Positions 37,237 to 45,691 of a stretch of 61,693 bases of DNA are shown here, piece by piece. The notes beneath the pieces were generated by a model. That model had not been told where the DNA came from. It saw nothing but the letters and a program-made list of their open reading frames with translations, and ran no database searches. Within the stretch, counting starts at the first letter, position 1, and each line of letters begins with the position of its first letter. This DNA is from Actinomycetota bacterium (lineage in GTDB: Bacteria > Actinomycetota > Acidimicrobiia > Acidimicrobiales > Ilumatobacteraceae): NCBI GenBank assembly GCA_009702045.1, contig WLIV01000020.1, positions 1 to 61,693 of the forward strand, given 5' to 3'. A program made the position numbers and the translations under genes.

Positions 37237-40200
37237 CTAAACATCGTCATGTTCGCGGACAGCGTCGCCAGCGGATCCGCTGATCGGCTCATCATCACCG
37301 GTGAAGATCGTGACCACCATCAACAACAGCAGGAACATCCCGGCCCGGTGAATGCGTTCGAAGTGGCTCGGCCACCCGCCGTCGCCGGCATAGCGCTGGT
37401 AGACCTCGACCGCGGTGATGAGGACACCGAGCGCCCCAATGCCGAGCACCGATGCCACGCCGGCCATACGCAGGCGACGGCCGGTGAGCAGGACGGCGGC
37501 GACGAGCAGTGCACCGACGGCCCACCACAGGCTGACGAATGCGGCCGTGGCGACGACGAGCACGGCTGCGGCACTGCGTGCTGCGCGAGGAGTGCTGCGG
37601 TGCCATGGGGCCACGAATCTGGCTGTCTGTTCGTGTTCGGCGGCGCGTGTCGGCGTGTCGGTGGGGCGGCGGCGGCGAAGCAGCGGTACGACGAGCAGTG
37701 CGATGCACATGGCGGTCGCCACGGCGGACACGCCGAGCGCCAGATTCAGCGTGCGTTGCGGCTGGAACCGGATCTGTACGTGTGTCGGTGCGGTGGAGGC
37801 CGGGAGGAACCAACCGTTGGCGCCGCCGCTGACCGGCTGGGACTGCGGCAACGTCGTGCCGTCCGCGGTGGCGGTCCAGCCCGAACTCTGACCCTGTCCG
37901 AAGATCAGCCAACAACCGCGAACGCACGGCTCGACCGTGAGCGTTGCCGACGTGTCGTCCTGGGCGTCGATGTGGACGGTTGCGGTGGGCGCGCTGGCCG
38001 TCGGTGCCTGGGCGCTCGTCGGCACCACGGAGAGCGAATTGAGATCAATGCCGGTGGCGGATCCGGCCGTGCTAAGGAAGCGGTGTTCGCCAGGAGCGAG
38101 TGAGAGCGCAGCGCCGTCGCACAGCGTGGCCTTCGCGGTCTCGCCGGTGGCGAGGGCTGCCGTGTCGACCTGCAACGGCACGGGCCTGCCGTCGATGGTG
38201 AGCAGATCAGTGCGGCACGCGGCCGACGATGTGCCCTGCTGTTGTGCGAGTGGCAGACCGCTGATCTCACTGATGGCCACGGGAAGGCTGGTGAGGTCGC
38301 CGTAGCGCCGGTCGCGTGTGGTTTCCCGGCGTACTCCGGTGACCTCCAACTGCAGGTGATCACCGGTGGCGGCTGGGAACGTGATGGTACTGAATCCATC
38401 GGCGCCCGCCGGTGGCACCTCGACATCGGCAGACATGGGGCCCACGTGGACGGTGACCGACGTGATGGTGGAGAGATCGGGGGATGTCGGCTGCTGCAGT
38501 CTCAGCGATGAGACGTTGCTATCGGGGAGCAACGGCACGCTGATGACGCTGCCGGCCGCTGTGTCGAATGGTGAGGTCCAGCGCGTGCTCGGGTCGCCGT
38601 CGAATGCCCTGCTGGCACGAGCATCGGCCACACCGGTGAGGCGCCGGTTCGAGGTGGGCGCGTCGGTCAGCGCGCTCAGCCCGTCGAGTGAGGAGTCGCC
38701 CGCACGATCGGAACGATGCAGCGACACAGTGAGCGTGCCGTCGATTGGGTGCGAGAGCGAGACCACCCGGGCCAACACCGGCTCGGGATCGCTGCGCCAG
38801 CGGTTGGTCGAGCGGACCCACTCGCGGGTGAACACAAGGGCCACCGGGGTGTTGGCGGTGGCGAACGCGAGCGCCGTGGTGGGTGGACGCACCCATTCCT
38901 GGGCCGTGGGACCGACCTCGGCGAAGCCGACCCACGCTTGGCCGGTGGCGGGTGCGCCAGGTCGTGGCCCGACACCAGCGATGGTGATGTGCACCTCGGA
39001 ACCCGACGGGATCGTGACGTCTTGACCTGTGCCGCTGAGCGACGATGCATCCAGCACTGCGTGTTGGCGGTGGCCGTCGACAGCGATGTCGACCGCCGTG
39101 ATCATCATCGTCAGGTCGGGGGCTTGCGCTTGCAGCAGGTGCAATGTCGTGGTGGCGGCCCCGGCGATCGTCAGCGTCTCGCCCACGGGTTGCCACATCA
39201 CTCGCCACGACGTGGCTGGATTCCCGTCGACGGCCATGGCCGCGCGGTACTCGGGCTGGTACGCATACGGCTCGCCGTAGGCGGTGGCCTGCACGGTGAG
39301 GCCGTGGTCGAGCGTGGCCACAGTCTGTGTGGCTGCGGTGCCATTGCCGGTGAAGATCGGGAGCCGCTGTGCGCTCTCGTCGATGCGGACACCGTCGTTG
39401 CCTGAACCGCCGCTCTCGGTCATGCCGATGGTGTCTTGCGAGCCGCGCCACTGTGCGGCGCGGTCGCGATTCGAATCGGTGACCACGACGACAGTGCCGG
39501 TTGGCAGGGCCGCCCAGTCGGCAGCGGTGAGGTCGTTGACGTAGCGCAGCACCTCGTCACCCAGCAGCACACCTGCGGCGGAGGCATCGACGACACCGTC
39601 GCCGCTGCCGTCGAGCACCACCACGCGACCGCCGACGCGGATGAGTTGCGGCGCGTCCTTCACCGGTACCAGTAGCACCGGTGGTCGTGCGCTTCCCACG
39701 GTGGGGTCGGACAACGACTGCTCGTCGATCATCGGGATGTCGGGTCGGTTGACGGTCGGGGTGCCGTAGGCAACTGCTGCGCCGAGGCCGGTACGCGGTG
39801 CGATGAACAGGTCGGCGAACGCTTCCGGTCGTGGTGTGCGGAAGCGGTCGAAGGACAGGTCGTTCGCGATCCACAACTGGTTGACGGCTAGGTAGCGGGC
39901 GACAGGCGCGATGGAGTCCGATTGCAGCGAGCCGTTCTGCACTCGGTTGTCGAGCGCATACAGCAGGTCCATCAGTTGCGGGCTGCCCAGCGGCAGCAGA
40001 TCTCGCGTCACCACCGGTACCGATGTCAGCCCCGACAGCGGCTGGTCGACGGTGTAGCCCCAGCGGAACGCCCCGAACTCCGCACCGGGAATCTGCAGCA
40101 CACGCGAACCTGTTGAACTGCGGTCGAGTGCGGCAGCTGCCTCGCGCCACGCAGCCGGAGGTGCCTGGTCGCGCGAGAGCGCTGGATCGACGAGATCGGC

Positions 40201-41436
40201 GGTCCACAACGACGGCAGGTTGAGCGCCACCAGGCCCACCACAACCAGCGCCGCAACCCTGCCGTGCCGTGGGCGATGACGGTGTATCGCCACCACGAAC
40301 GCAGCGACACCGAACGCCATCCCCAGCGACAGCAGTGGCAACGCACGTGTGCTGCTGCGCAGCGCCAGTCCGAGGCCGGTGTCGCGGATGAGCGATGGCA
40401 ACGGTGCTGGGTCTGCGTACGGGTGCACGCCCACCGACAGCACGAGCCCGGTGAGGACGAGCGCAATCGCGTACCGGCGATGGCGGAAGCGTGTGAGCGC
40501 CAGACCTGCGAGGCAGAGCAGCGCGAGGGCGAACCCGACCACGATCAGCCACGCAGACTCCTGATATGGGATCGACGACGTAGTGGCTGCGGCATACGGG
40601 TCGCGGATGTAGAACAGCCAATACCCAAGGCTGCGCACTACCTCGGTGCTGGATGCCGTGCCGGACACCGCTTGCAAGGTCTCGCTGTAGGCCAGTACGT
40701 CGGCGCCGTAGCGGCCTTGGATCGAGAGCATCACGATCCACCACACCGACACCGGCACTGCGAGGACGGCGATCCGCGCGGTGGCGGACACGACCTGTCG
40801 GCGTGTGACCCGACGGGCATGCCATTCGAACAGCACCCACAGCATGGGTCCGGGGAGGATGGTGGCGAAGGCCGTGGCGTTCACCGATGAGACGGTGAGG
40901 ACCACAAGCGCCAGCAGCGCCGGGTAGCGCCAACCCCCGCGCTGCACCGAGCGCATGGTGAGCAATGTGAGCCAGCCCAACGCTGCCCACGGCAGCAACA
41001 TGACGGACGTGCGGCTGATGTACGGCAGTACGTAGGGCGACAACTGGTACACCAGGGCCGAGATGGCGGCGCCGAGCAGCGGCAGGCGCAGCGCGCGAGC
41101 GAGAGCGAAGACACCGAGGCCGCCCAGGAACAAGATGGTGGCGATCCAGAGTCGGTGCGCTACCCAGTCGGGCGCGCCGACCTGCTCGCACATCCAGAAC
41201 CATGGGCCCGAGGGCCACAGGTAGGCGATCATCTGGTGGGGCACCCACCCGCCGTACAGGCTGGGATCCCAGGTCTTACTTGACGTGCTGAGCAGGCGGC
41301 CCGGGTCGAGGTACAGGTAGAGCTTGGTGTCACTCGGCATTCGGCCGGGCGACGACAGCAGTGCCGGGATGTACGCGATCGCCGCAAGGAGCGCGGCGAA
41401 CGGTCGCGGTGTTCTCACGACTGCCCGGACGTTCAC
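37237..41436 (-). CDS. AftD-like alpha-(1->3)-arabinofuranosyltransferase, copy 2
   Basis: 1399 aa, a close paralogue of the next gene over its whole length. The GT-C part has PSDTKLYLYLDPGRLL, GGWVPHQMIAYLWP and the same long run around the RTSVMLLPWA segment. Two discoidin-like signatures are AMAVDGNPATSWR near 735 and RAFDGDPSTRWT near 945. C-terminal helices end with DDV. Similarity is strongest in the first 400 residues and weaker in the outer domains, so the copies may use the same donor but bind different acceptors. GTG at 41436 lies 5 nt after the GT2 stop; GTG 41418 is an alternative. Confidence 0.88.
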   Translation of the reverse strand: MNVRAVVRTPRPFAALLAAIAYIPALLSSPGRMPSDTKLYLYLDPGRLLSTSSKTWDPSLYGGWVPHQMIAYLWPSGPWFWMCEQVGAPDWVAHRLWIATILFLGGLGVFALARALRLPLLGAAISALVYQLSPYVLPYISRTSVMLLPWAALGWLTLLTMRSVQRGGWRYPALLALVVLTVSSVNATAFATILPGPMLWVLFEWHARRVTRRQVVSATARIAVLAVPVSVWWIVMLSIQGRYGADVLAYSETLQAVSGTASSTEVVRSLGYWLFYIRDPYAAATTSSIPYQESAWLIVVGFALALLCLAGLALTRFRHRRYAIALVLTGLVLSVGVHPYADPAPLPSLIRDTGLGLALRSSTRALPLLSLGMAFGVAAFVVAIHRHRPRHGRVAALVVVGLVALNLPSLWTADLVDPALSRDQAPPAAWREAAAALDRSSTGSRVLQIPGAEFGAFRWGYTVDQPLSGLTSVPVVTRDLLPLGSPQLMDLLYALDNRVQNGSLQSDSIAPVARYLAVNQLWIANDLSFDRFRTPRPEAFADLFIAPRTGLGAAVAYGTPTVNRPDIPMIDEQSLSDPTVGSARPPVLLVPVKDAPQLIRVGGRVVVLDGSGDGVVDASAAGVLLGDEVLRYVNDLTAADWAALPTGTVVVVTDSNRDRAAQWRGSQDTIGMTESGGSGNDGVRIDESAQRLPIFTGNGTAATQTVATLDHGLTVQATAYGEPYAYQPEYRAAMAVDGNPATSWRVMWQPVGETLTIAGAATTTLHLLQAQAPDLTMMITAVDIAVDGHRQHAVLDASSLSGTGQDVTIPSGSEVHITIAGVGPRPGAPATGQAWVGFAEVGPTAQEWVRPPTTALAFATANTPVALVFTREWVRSTNRWRSDPEPVLARVVSLSHPIDGTLTVSLHRSDRAGDSSLDGLSALTDAPTSNRRLTGVADARASRAFDGDPSTRWTSPFDTAAGSVISVPLLPDSNVSSLRLQQPTSPDLSTITSVTVHVGPMSADVEVPPAGADGFSTITFPAATGDHLQLEVTGVRRETTRDRRYGDLTSLPVAISEISGLPLAQQQGTSSAACRTDLLTIDGRPVPLQVDTAALATGETAKATLCDGAALSLAPGEHRFLSTAGSATGIDLNSLSVVPTSAQAPTASAPTATVHIDAQDDTSATLTVEPCVRGCWLIFGQGQSSGWTATADGTTLPQSQPVSGGANGWFLPASTAPTHVQIRFQPQRTLNLALGVSAVATAMCIALLVVPLLRRRRPTDTPTRAAEHEQTARFVAPWHRSTPRAARSAAAVLVVATAAFVSLWWAVGALLVAAVLLTGRRLRMAGVASVLGIGALGVLITAVEVYQRYAGDGGWPSHFERIHRAGMFLLLLMVVTIFTGDDEPISGSAGDAVREHDDV

Positions 41437-41441
41437 GGACG

Positions 41442-42167
41442 TCAGTGGCGTCGGTTGAAGCGTTCGCCGACCGGGCTGTACTTGACGATGCACACGATCG
41501 CCCGCACACCGTCGCGCCAGCCGATCTTCTTACCTTCGTCGTAGGTGCGGCCGTCGTAGGAGATGCCGACCTCGTAGATGCGCAGCTTCAGGCGGGCGAG
41601 CTTGGCGGTGATCTCGGGTTCGAACCCGAATCGGTTCTCCTCGATCGTGATGCCTTGGATGATCTCGCGGCGGAACACCTTGTAGCAGGTCTCCATGTCG
41701 GTGAGGTTGAGGTCGGTGAACATGTTGGACGCGAGCGTCAGCAACTTGTTGCCGACCGAGTGCCAGAAGTAGAGCACCCGGTGCGGGCGACTGCCGGCGA
41801 ACCGTGAGCCGAACACCACATCGGCGACGTCCGTCTCCAGCGGTTCCAGCAGCACTGGGTACTCCTCGGGGGAGTACTCCAGATCGGCGTCTTGGACGAC
41901 GACGTATTCAGCAGTTGCATGGCTGAAACCGGTGCGCAACGCTGCGCCCTTTCCCATGTTCTGCGGCTGCAGCACCACCTTCACCCGACTGTCGGTGACC
42001 GTGGCCAGCAGTTCGCGCGAACGGTCCTTGGAACCGTCGTCCACCACCACCACCTGGGCAACCCAGGGGGACACGAGCACGCGCTCAAGCAGCGTGATGA
42101 TGGTGGCTTCTTCGTTGTAGCACGGCACCACGACCGTGAGGCATTTGCGTGGCTTGCGTTGCGTCAT
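41442..42167 (-). CDS. GT2 polyprenyl-phosphate sugar synthase-like glycosyltransferase
   Basis: 241 aa. Motifs are VVVPCYNEEATIITLL, VVVDDGSKDRS, LQPQNMGKGAALRTGF and QDADLEYSPEEYP, the set found in DPM1/DPG synthase-like GT2 proteins. The C-terminal ISYDGRTYDEGKKIGWRDG segment is typical of the same group. It probably charges polyprenyl phosphate with a hexose to supply the GT-C enzymes of this operon. The ATG at 42167 overlaps the previous stop (ATGA). The longer in-frame reading overlaps that gene and has no homology. Confidence 0.85.
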   Translation of the reverse strand: MTQRKPRKCLTVVVPCYNEEATIITLLERVLVSPWVAQVVVVDDGSKDRSRELLATVTDSRVKVVLQPQNMGKGAALRTGFSHATAEYVVVQDADLEYSPEEYPVLLEPLETDVADVVFGSRFAGSRPHRVLYFWHSVGNKLLTLASNMFTDLNLTDMETCYKVFRREIIQGITIEENRFGFEPEITAKLARLKLRIYEVGISYDGRTYDEGKKIGWRDGVRAIVCIVKYSPVGERFNRRH

Positions 42168-43462
42168 AAGTTCGTTGATGTTAGCCGGGTCGACTCGTCG
42201 TCGCCCGGTGTGGTGCGGCCTTCTCGTAGCCACCCGGTCAGTGCCGCTGCCGCCAAGAGCACCAGTGATGGCTCGAGTGGGGCACGCAATCGGTGGCTTC
42301 CGTAGAACGCCACCGTGGTGGCGAACACGATTGCCACCGGCACGAGCACGACCGCCCGATCGCGGCGGCGCAGGCGCCGTACACCCCAGCACGCCAGCGG
42401 AGCCAGGATCCACCAACAGACGATGCCGGCCCACACGGCGGTCCGTTGCTGATCCTCGCCGACGTCACCGTGCACCACGTCGTGGAGGCCGTACAGGTCG
42501 AGCGCCCGGGCGACGCGCGCGACCACGATGCCCGGCAACTGCGACACGTGCTGACGCGCGTACGACAGGGCCCACCGACGCTGTTGCGCCGACCGCACCG
42601 AGTCGTCACCCGACGGCTCTGGGCCGCCGAGCACGCAGAACAGCGACCACCCGCCCTTGTCGCCGCCGGAGAAGACATCATCGCAGTAGGAGCCGAGCAG
42701 TGTGGTCCCATCGTTGGTGGTGAGCAGCACCGGCGAATCGAAGCGAGCAACGTTGACCACCGTCCAGGGCAGGAGCACCGCCGCAGTGACCAACGCCATC
42801 GCTGCGGCACGCAGCACGGCGGCACGCGAGCGCGAGTGCCACACGACAGCGACGAGCCCGGCAACGGCCAACAAACCGAGTTCGCTGCGAGTCAACGCGG
42901 CCAGTCCGGCGAGCGCTCCGACCAGCGCGGCGCGTCGCCACGTGGGTCGGTCGAGCAGATGCAGCACGGCCAACATCCAGCCCACGATGAGCACCATCGC
43001 GATCGATTCGGCCATCACCAGCCCGTCGTGTGTCCACAGGTTTGGGTACACCGCGGCGATCGCCGCCGCGATGAGGCCCATAGTGGGCCCGCCGATACGT
43101 CGGCCGAGCAGCCCGATGAGGGCCACGAGTGCGATACCGAACAACGTGGTGGTCAGCCGTTGTCCCTGTACTGGATCGGACAGGAAGCTGAGTGGGGCCA
43201 TCAACACCGCCGCCAGCGGAGGGTGCTCGGCCGTAGGGCCTCCGGTAAGGATCGAGTGGAAGAAGCGTCCGTGGCGCAACCCGGTGGCCGTAAAGCTGTA
43301 CCACAAGGAGTCGTTCATCCTCAGCGGACGCCCCCACCGATACGCCAGCACCACTGAGCGCAGCAGCGCGCCAGCGATGACGATCGCGGTCAGGCGACTG
43401 CGAAAGCTGCGCAGGCTCCACCAGGTGGCGTTCCTGGCAGCGTCGCCATCGAGCGTTCTCAA
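42164..43462 (-). CDS. GT39-like membrane glycosyltransferase with TTG start
   Basis: 432 aa. GT-C protein with about nine helices. First-loop features are PLRMNDSLWYSFTATGLRHG and PTAEHPPLAAVLM. Later come AAVYPNLWTHDGLVMAESIA and ALTRSELGLL, similar to the GT39 gene at 25715-27895. I place the start at TTG 43462, where TTGA overlaps the TGA stop of the upstream gene. The longer frame (from 43792) would overlap that gene by 330 bp with a low-complexity Arg/Ala sequence. Donor is probably a polyprenyl-phosphate sugar made by the adjacent GT2. Confidence 0.75.
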   Translation of the reverse strand: MRTLDGDAARNATWWSLRSFRSRLTAIVIAGALLRSVVLAYRWGRPLRMNDSLWYSFTATGLRHGRFFHSILTGGPTAEHPPLAAVLMAPLSFLSDPVQGQRLTTTLFGIALVALIGLLGRRIGGPTMGLIAAAIAAVYPNLWTHDGLVMAESIAMVLIVGWMLAVLHLLDRPTWRRAALVGALAGLAALTRSELGLLAVAGLVAVVWHSRSRAAVLRAAAMALVTAAVLLPWTVVNVARFDSPVLLTTNDGTTLLGSYCDDVFSGGDKGGWSLFCVLGGPEPSGDDSVRSAQQRRWALSYARQHVSQLPGIVVARVARALDLYGLHDVVHGDVGEDQQRTAVWAGIVCWWILAPLACWGVRRLRRRDRAVVLVPVAIVFATTVAFYGSHRLRAPLEPSLVLLAAAALTGWLREGRTTPGDDESTRLTSTNL

Positions 43463-44688
43463 GGTACGGCTGCGTTGACGCCGTAGAGCGCCGTGAGGGT
43501 GACGAGGCCGACCGCACAGCAGGACAGCAGCCACGGCCACCAGTGCGGCTTCTCGCGCTCGAACCACGCTGCGGCCGGTATCAGCAGTGGGAAGGCGGTG
43601 AAGATGAAGCGAGGCCGAGCGGTGACGGTCTCGGGCAGCAGCATCAACGCCACCACCACGATGCTGTACGCCGTCATCATCAACGGCAGTCGGTAGCGCC
43701 GCAGCATCCAGAACAGCACCACCAGCGTCAGCACGGATACTGCCGTGATCGTGTTGGTCGGCGAGGTCATCGGGCGGATGAATGCCTGCCACGTGCGGCG
43801 CAAGGCGGTGCTCCCGAAACTGGTGCCTTCGCCCCAGGCCTCAGACTGCACTCGGAACCACACCATGGTCTCGTGCGTGTGTCGGCCGAGCCACAACTGG
43901 AATCCGAGGAAGCCCAATGGTGCGATCGCCGGCGCTGCCAATGCTCGCCACTCGCGGTTGGTGCGGATGGCGATCCATGCCGCGACGGCGCATGCGGCAA
44001 CGAGCGCAACTCCGTTGGGGCGCGTGGCGGTTCCCAGGGCGGCCACCAGACCTGCGGTCCACCACTGGTGACGCATCAGCAACAAGAAGGTGGCAGCTGC
44101 CAAGACCAGCAGCAGCGCCTCTGTGTACGCGAAGGACAGCACAAAACTGCCGGGGAACAGCGCCGTGAGGATCATCGCCCGTTGGGCGACCTGAACATCG
44201 AAGAGTGACCGTGCGAGTAGTCCCACCAGCCACACGACAAGGGCACCCAGAACGAAGTTGACGAACAGTGACGCGAGGTCGGCACCACCGGGGAGGATCG
44301 TGTCGAACGCCTTGACCAAGATCGGGTAGGTGGGGAAGAAGGCGGCGCGGGCATCAGGGACGTCGTAGGTGACCTTGGCCTGCACGATTGCGGGGTAGCC
44401 GTGTTTGACGATGCGGAGATACCACACGCCGTCCCAGCCGGTGAGCACATCGATCATCGGCCGCAGTGCGTTCTTCGGGATCGGTTTGCCGGCGTAGTAG
44501 GGCGACGCCCAACGGGCCCACGGGAACTTCTCGACGCGCAGGTTCTCGTCGGCCCGAAGCCCAGCGGCGACGATGGCGGCGCCGACCGCTACGCACACGC
44601 GTGAGAACAGGTAGACGAGGCCCGCTGTGGTGAGCGCTCGCCGCCATACGGCAGGAGGTGCAGGCTGGGGTTCGATCAGGTCGGTCAT
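43459..44688 (-). CDS. PIG-V-like GT-C mannosyltransferase-type membrane protein
   Basis: 409 aa with about ten hydrophobic segments. The first loop has GWDGVWYLRIVKHGYP and then FFPTYPILVKAF, the pattern of PIG-V-type (Mannosyl_trans2) GT-C proteins. ALFPGSFVLSFAYTEALLLVL and TATRPNGVALVAAC are further family features. Eukaryotic relatives add mannose from a lipid-phosphate donor. Here the sugar is unknown. It starts at ATG 44688, 45 bp after the alkA-like gene, and its stop is joined to the next start as TTGA. Confidence 0.78.
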   Translation of the reverse strand: MTDLIEPQPAPPAVWRRALTTAGLVYLFSRVCVAVGAAIVAAGLRADENLRVEKFPWARWASPYYAGKPIPKNALRPMIDVLTGWDGVWYLRIVKHGYPAIVQAKVTYDVPDARAAFFPTYPILVKAFDTILPGGADLASLFVNFVLGALVVWLVGLLARSLFDVQVAQRAMILTALFPGSFVLSFAYTEALLLVLAAATFLLLMRHQWWTAGLVAALGTATRPNGVALVAACAVAAWIAIRTNREWRALAAPAIAPLGFLGFQLWLGRHTHETMVWFRVQSEAWGEGTSFGSTALRRTWQAFIRPMTSPTNTITAVSVLTLVVLFWMLRRYRLPLMMTAYSIVVVALMLLPETVTARPRFIFTAFPLLIPAAAWFEREKPHWWPWLLSCCAVGLVTLTALYGVNAAVP

Positions 44689-44733
44689 GGCACAGTGCGC
44701 GTTGCGAGCGCGCTGGACGTTACACGCACGTGG

Positions 44734-45606
44734 TCACCACCGCTGGATTGGCAGTACTCGCTGTCGTGGGCCGAACTTGGGGGCAGCGGCGCCGTTGAGC
44801 AGGAGCAGCGCCACAGCCCGCCCGCGCTGGGATGCATATGGCGCCAGCAGATCCATCATCTCCTTGTCGGTGCCACGAGCCCGTCCGGTCAGTGCGTGCA
44901 CCACCACGTTCTTCAGATGGAAGTCGCCGACCGCCACGGCGTCGGGGTTGCCGAACGCTGTGCGCAACACGCACCCGATGGTCCATTCGCCCACACCAGG
45001 GAGCAGCGCCAACTTCTCCGCCGCATCGCCGGGCAGCAGCGTCGACCATTCGGCCAGGTGTGTGGCTCGTCGGCCGATCTCTTTCAGGATGGCGGCCCGC
45101 TTGCCCTCGATGCCCAATGGGTGGAACCACCAGGTGGGGCGGCTGGCCAGGTCGTCGGGTTCTGGCGGCAGCGTCAGTTCGCCGGGGCCAGGCGCAGGAC
45201 GTCCGAGTTCGCGGACCAGACGGTGCCACTGCGACGTCGCCTCACCGGCGGTGATTCGTTGGCCCAGCACGGTGGGGAGCAGTTCGTGGTACAGCGTGCC
45301 ACTGGCGCCGAACCGCACATCGGGGTACCGGCGCTGGGCTGCGAGTAACGCCGGATGACCCTCGGTGAACACGTGCCCCGGGTCGAGTGCTCCCGTCATC
45401 GCTGGCACGTGCGCCAACAGCCACTCGCCGCCCGGACCCCACGCCTCGGCGCGCAGACTGCCGCCGCTCCAGTCAAGGTGCAGCGTGCCGGCGCCATCGG
45501 GGGTCAGCGTCGCTCGCCAAAACTCGCTGGGAGTCACCCGCGTGGTGGGATCGCCGGCTCCGTACCGGTAGATCTGCAGCGGATTGCCTGGTCCACCCGA
45601 ACGCAC
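44734..45606 (-). CDS. DNA-3-methyladenine glycosylase/HhH-GPD protein (AlkA-like)
   Basis: 290 aa. The HhH-GPD core is LLPGVGEWTIGCVLRTAFG followed by AVAVGDFHLKN, with the catalytic Asp228. The preceding TLYHELLPTVLGQRITAGEA segment is also typical. It excises alkylated bases in base excision repair. The N-terminal 100 residues form the AlkA-type beta domain. It appears to be the first gene of the leftward operon, although it has no clear link to glycan synthesis. GTG 45606 has a TAGAAT box 6 nt upstream. Confidence 0.87.
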   Translation of the reverse strand: MRSGGPGNPLQIYRYGAGDPTTRVTPSEFWRATLTPDGAGTLHLDWSGGSLRAEAWGPGGEWLLAHVPAMTGALDPGHVFTEGHPALLAAQRRYPDVRFGASGTLYHELLPTVLGQRITAGEATSQWHRLVRELGRPAPGPGELTLPPEPDDLASRPTWWFHPLGIEGKRAAILKEIGRRATHLAEWSTLLPGDAAEKLALLPGVGEWTIGCVLRTAFGNPDAVAVGDFHLKNVVVHALTGRARGTDKEMMDLLAPYASQRGRAVALLLLNGAAAPKFGPRQRVLPIQRW

Positions 45607-45612
45607 CGTCGC

Positions 45613-45618
45613 ATTCTA
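45613..45618 (-). promoter_or_regulatory. -10 box TAGAAT, leaderless-type, heading the leftward operon
   Basis: Minus-strand TAGAAT is close to the TATAAT consensus and lies 6 nt before the GTG at 45606. It may drive alkA and the glycan genes behind it. Confidence 0.5.
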
Positions 45619-45652
45619 ACTCGCAGCTCCCTTTCGCCTGTGCGGGCCTCGG

Positions 45653-45658
45653 TAGGAT
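45653..45658 (+). promoter_or_regulatory. -10 box TAGGAT upstream of the mini-ORF and AT3 gene
   Basis: TAGGAT ends 9 nt before the GTG at 45668, so the predicted transcript starts at or next to the mini-ORF rather than at the AT3 start 20 nt further down. Confidence 0.45.
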
Positions 45659-45667
45659 CCCCGACCT

Positions 45668-45691
45668 GTGAGGCACCGGGTGACGCAGTGA
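45668..45691 (+). CDS. Seven-codon mini-ORF coupled to the AT3 gene
   Basis: GTG AGG CAC CGG GTG ACG CAG TGA encodes MRHRVTQ. Its stop codon overlaps the GTG start of the AT3 gene (GTGA at 45688-45691). With the -10 box at 45653 the mini-ORF would be the first, leaderless, reading frame. Ribosomes ending there could restart on the AT3 gene, which has no visible ribosome site of its own. This is inference from layout only. Confidence 0.35.
   Translation: MRHRVTQ

Noticed and set aside
39557-41248. 563-codon minus-strand frame inside the second AftD-like gene
   Set aside because: Same strand but shifted frame, low-complexity Arg/Ala composition, no motifs.
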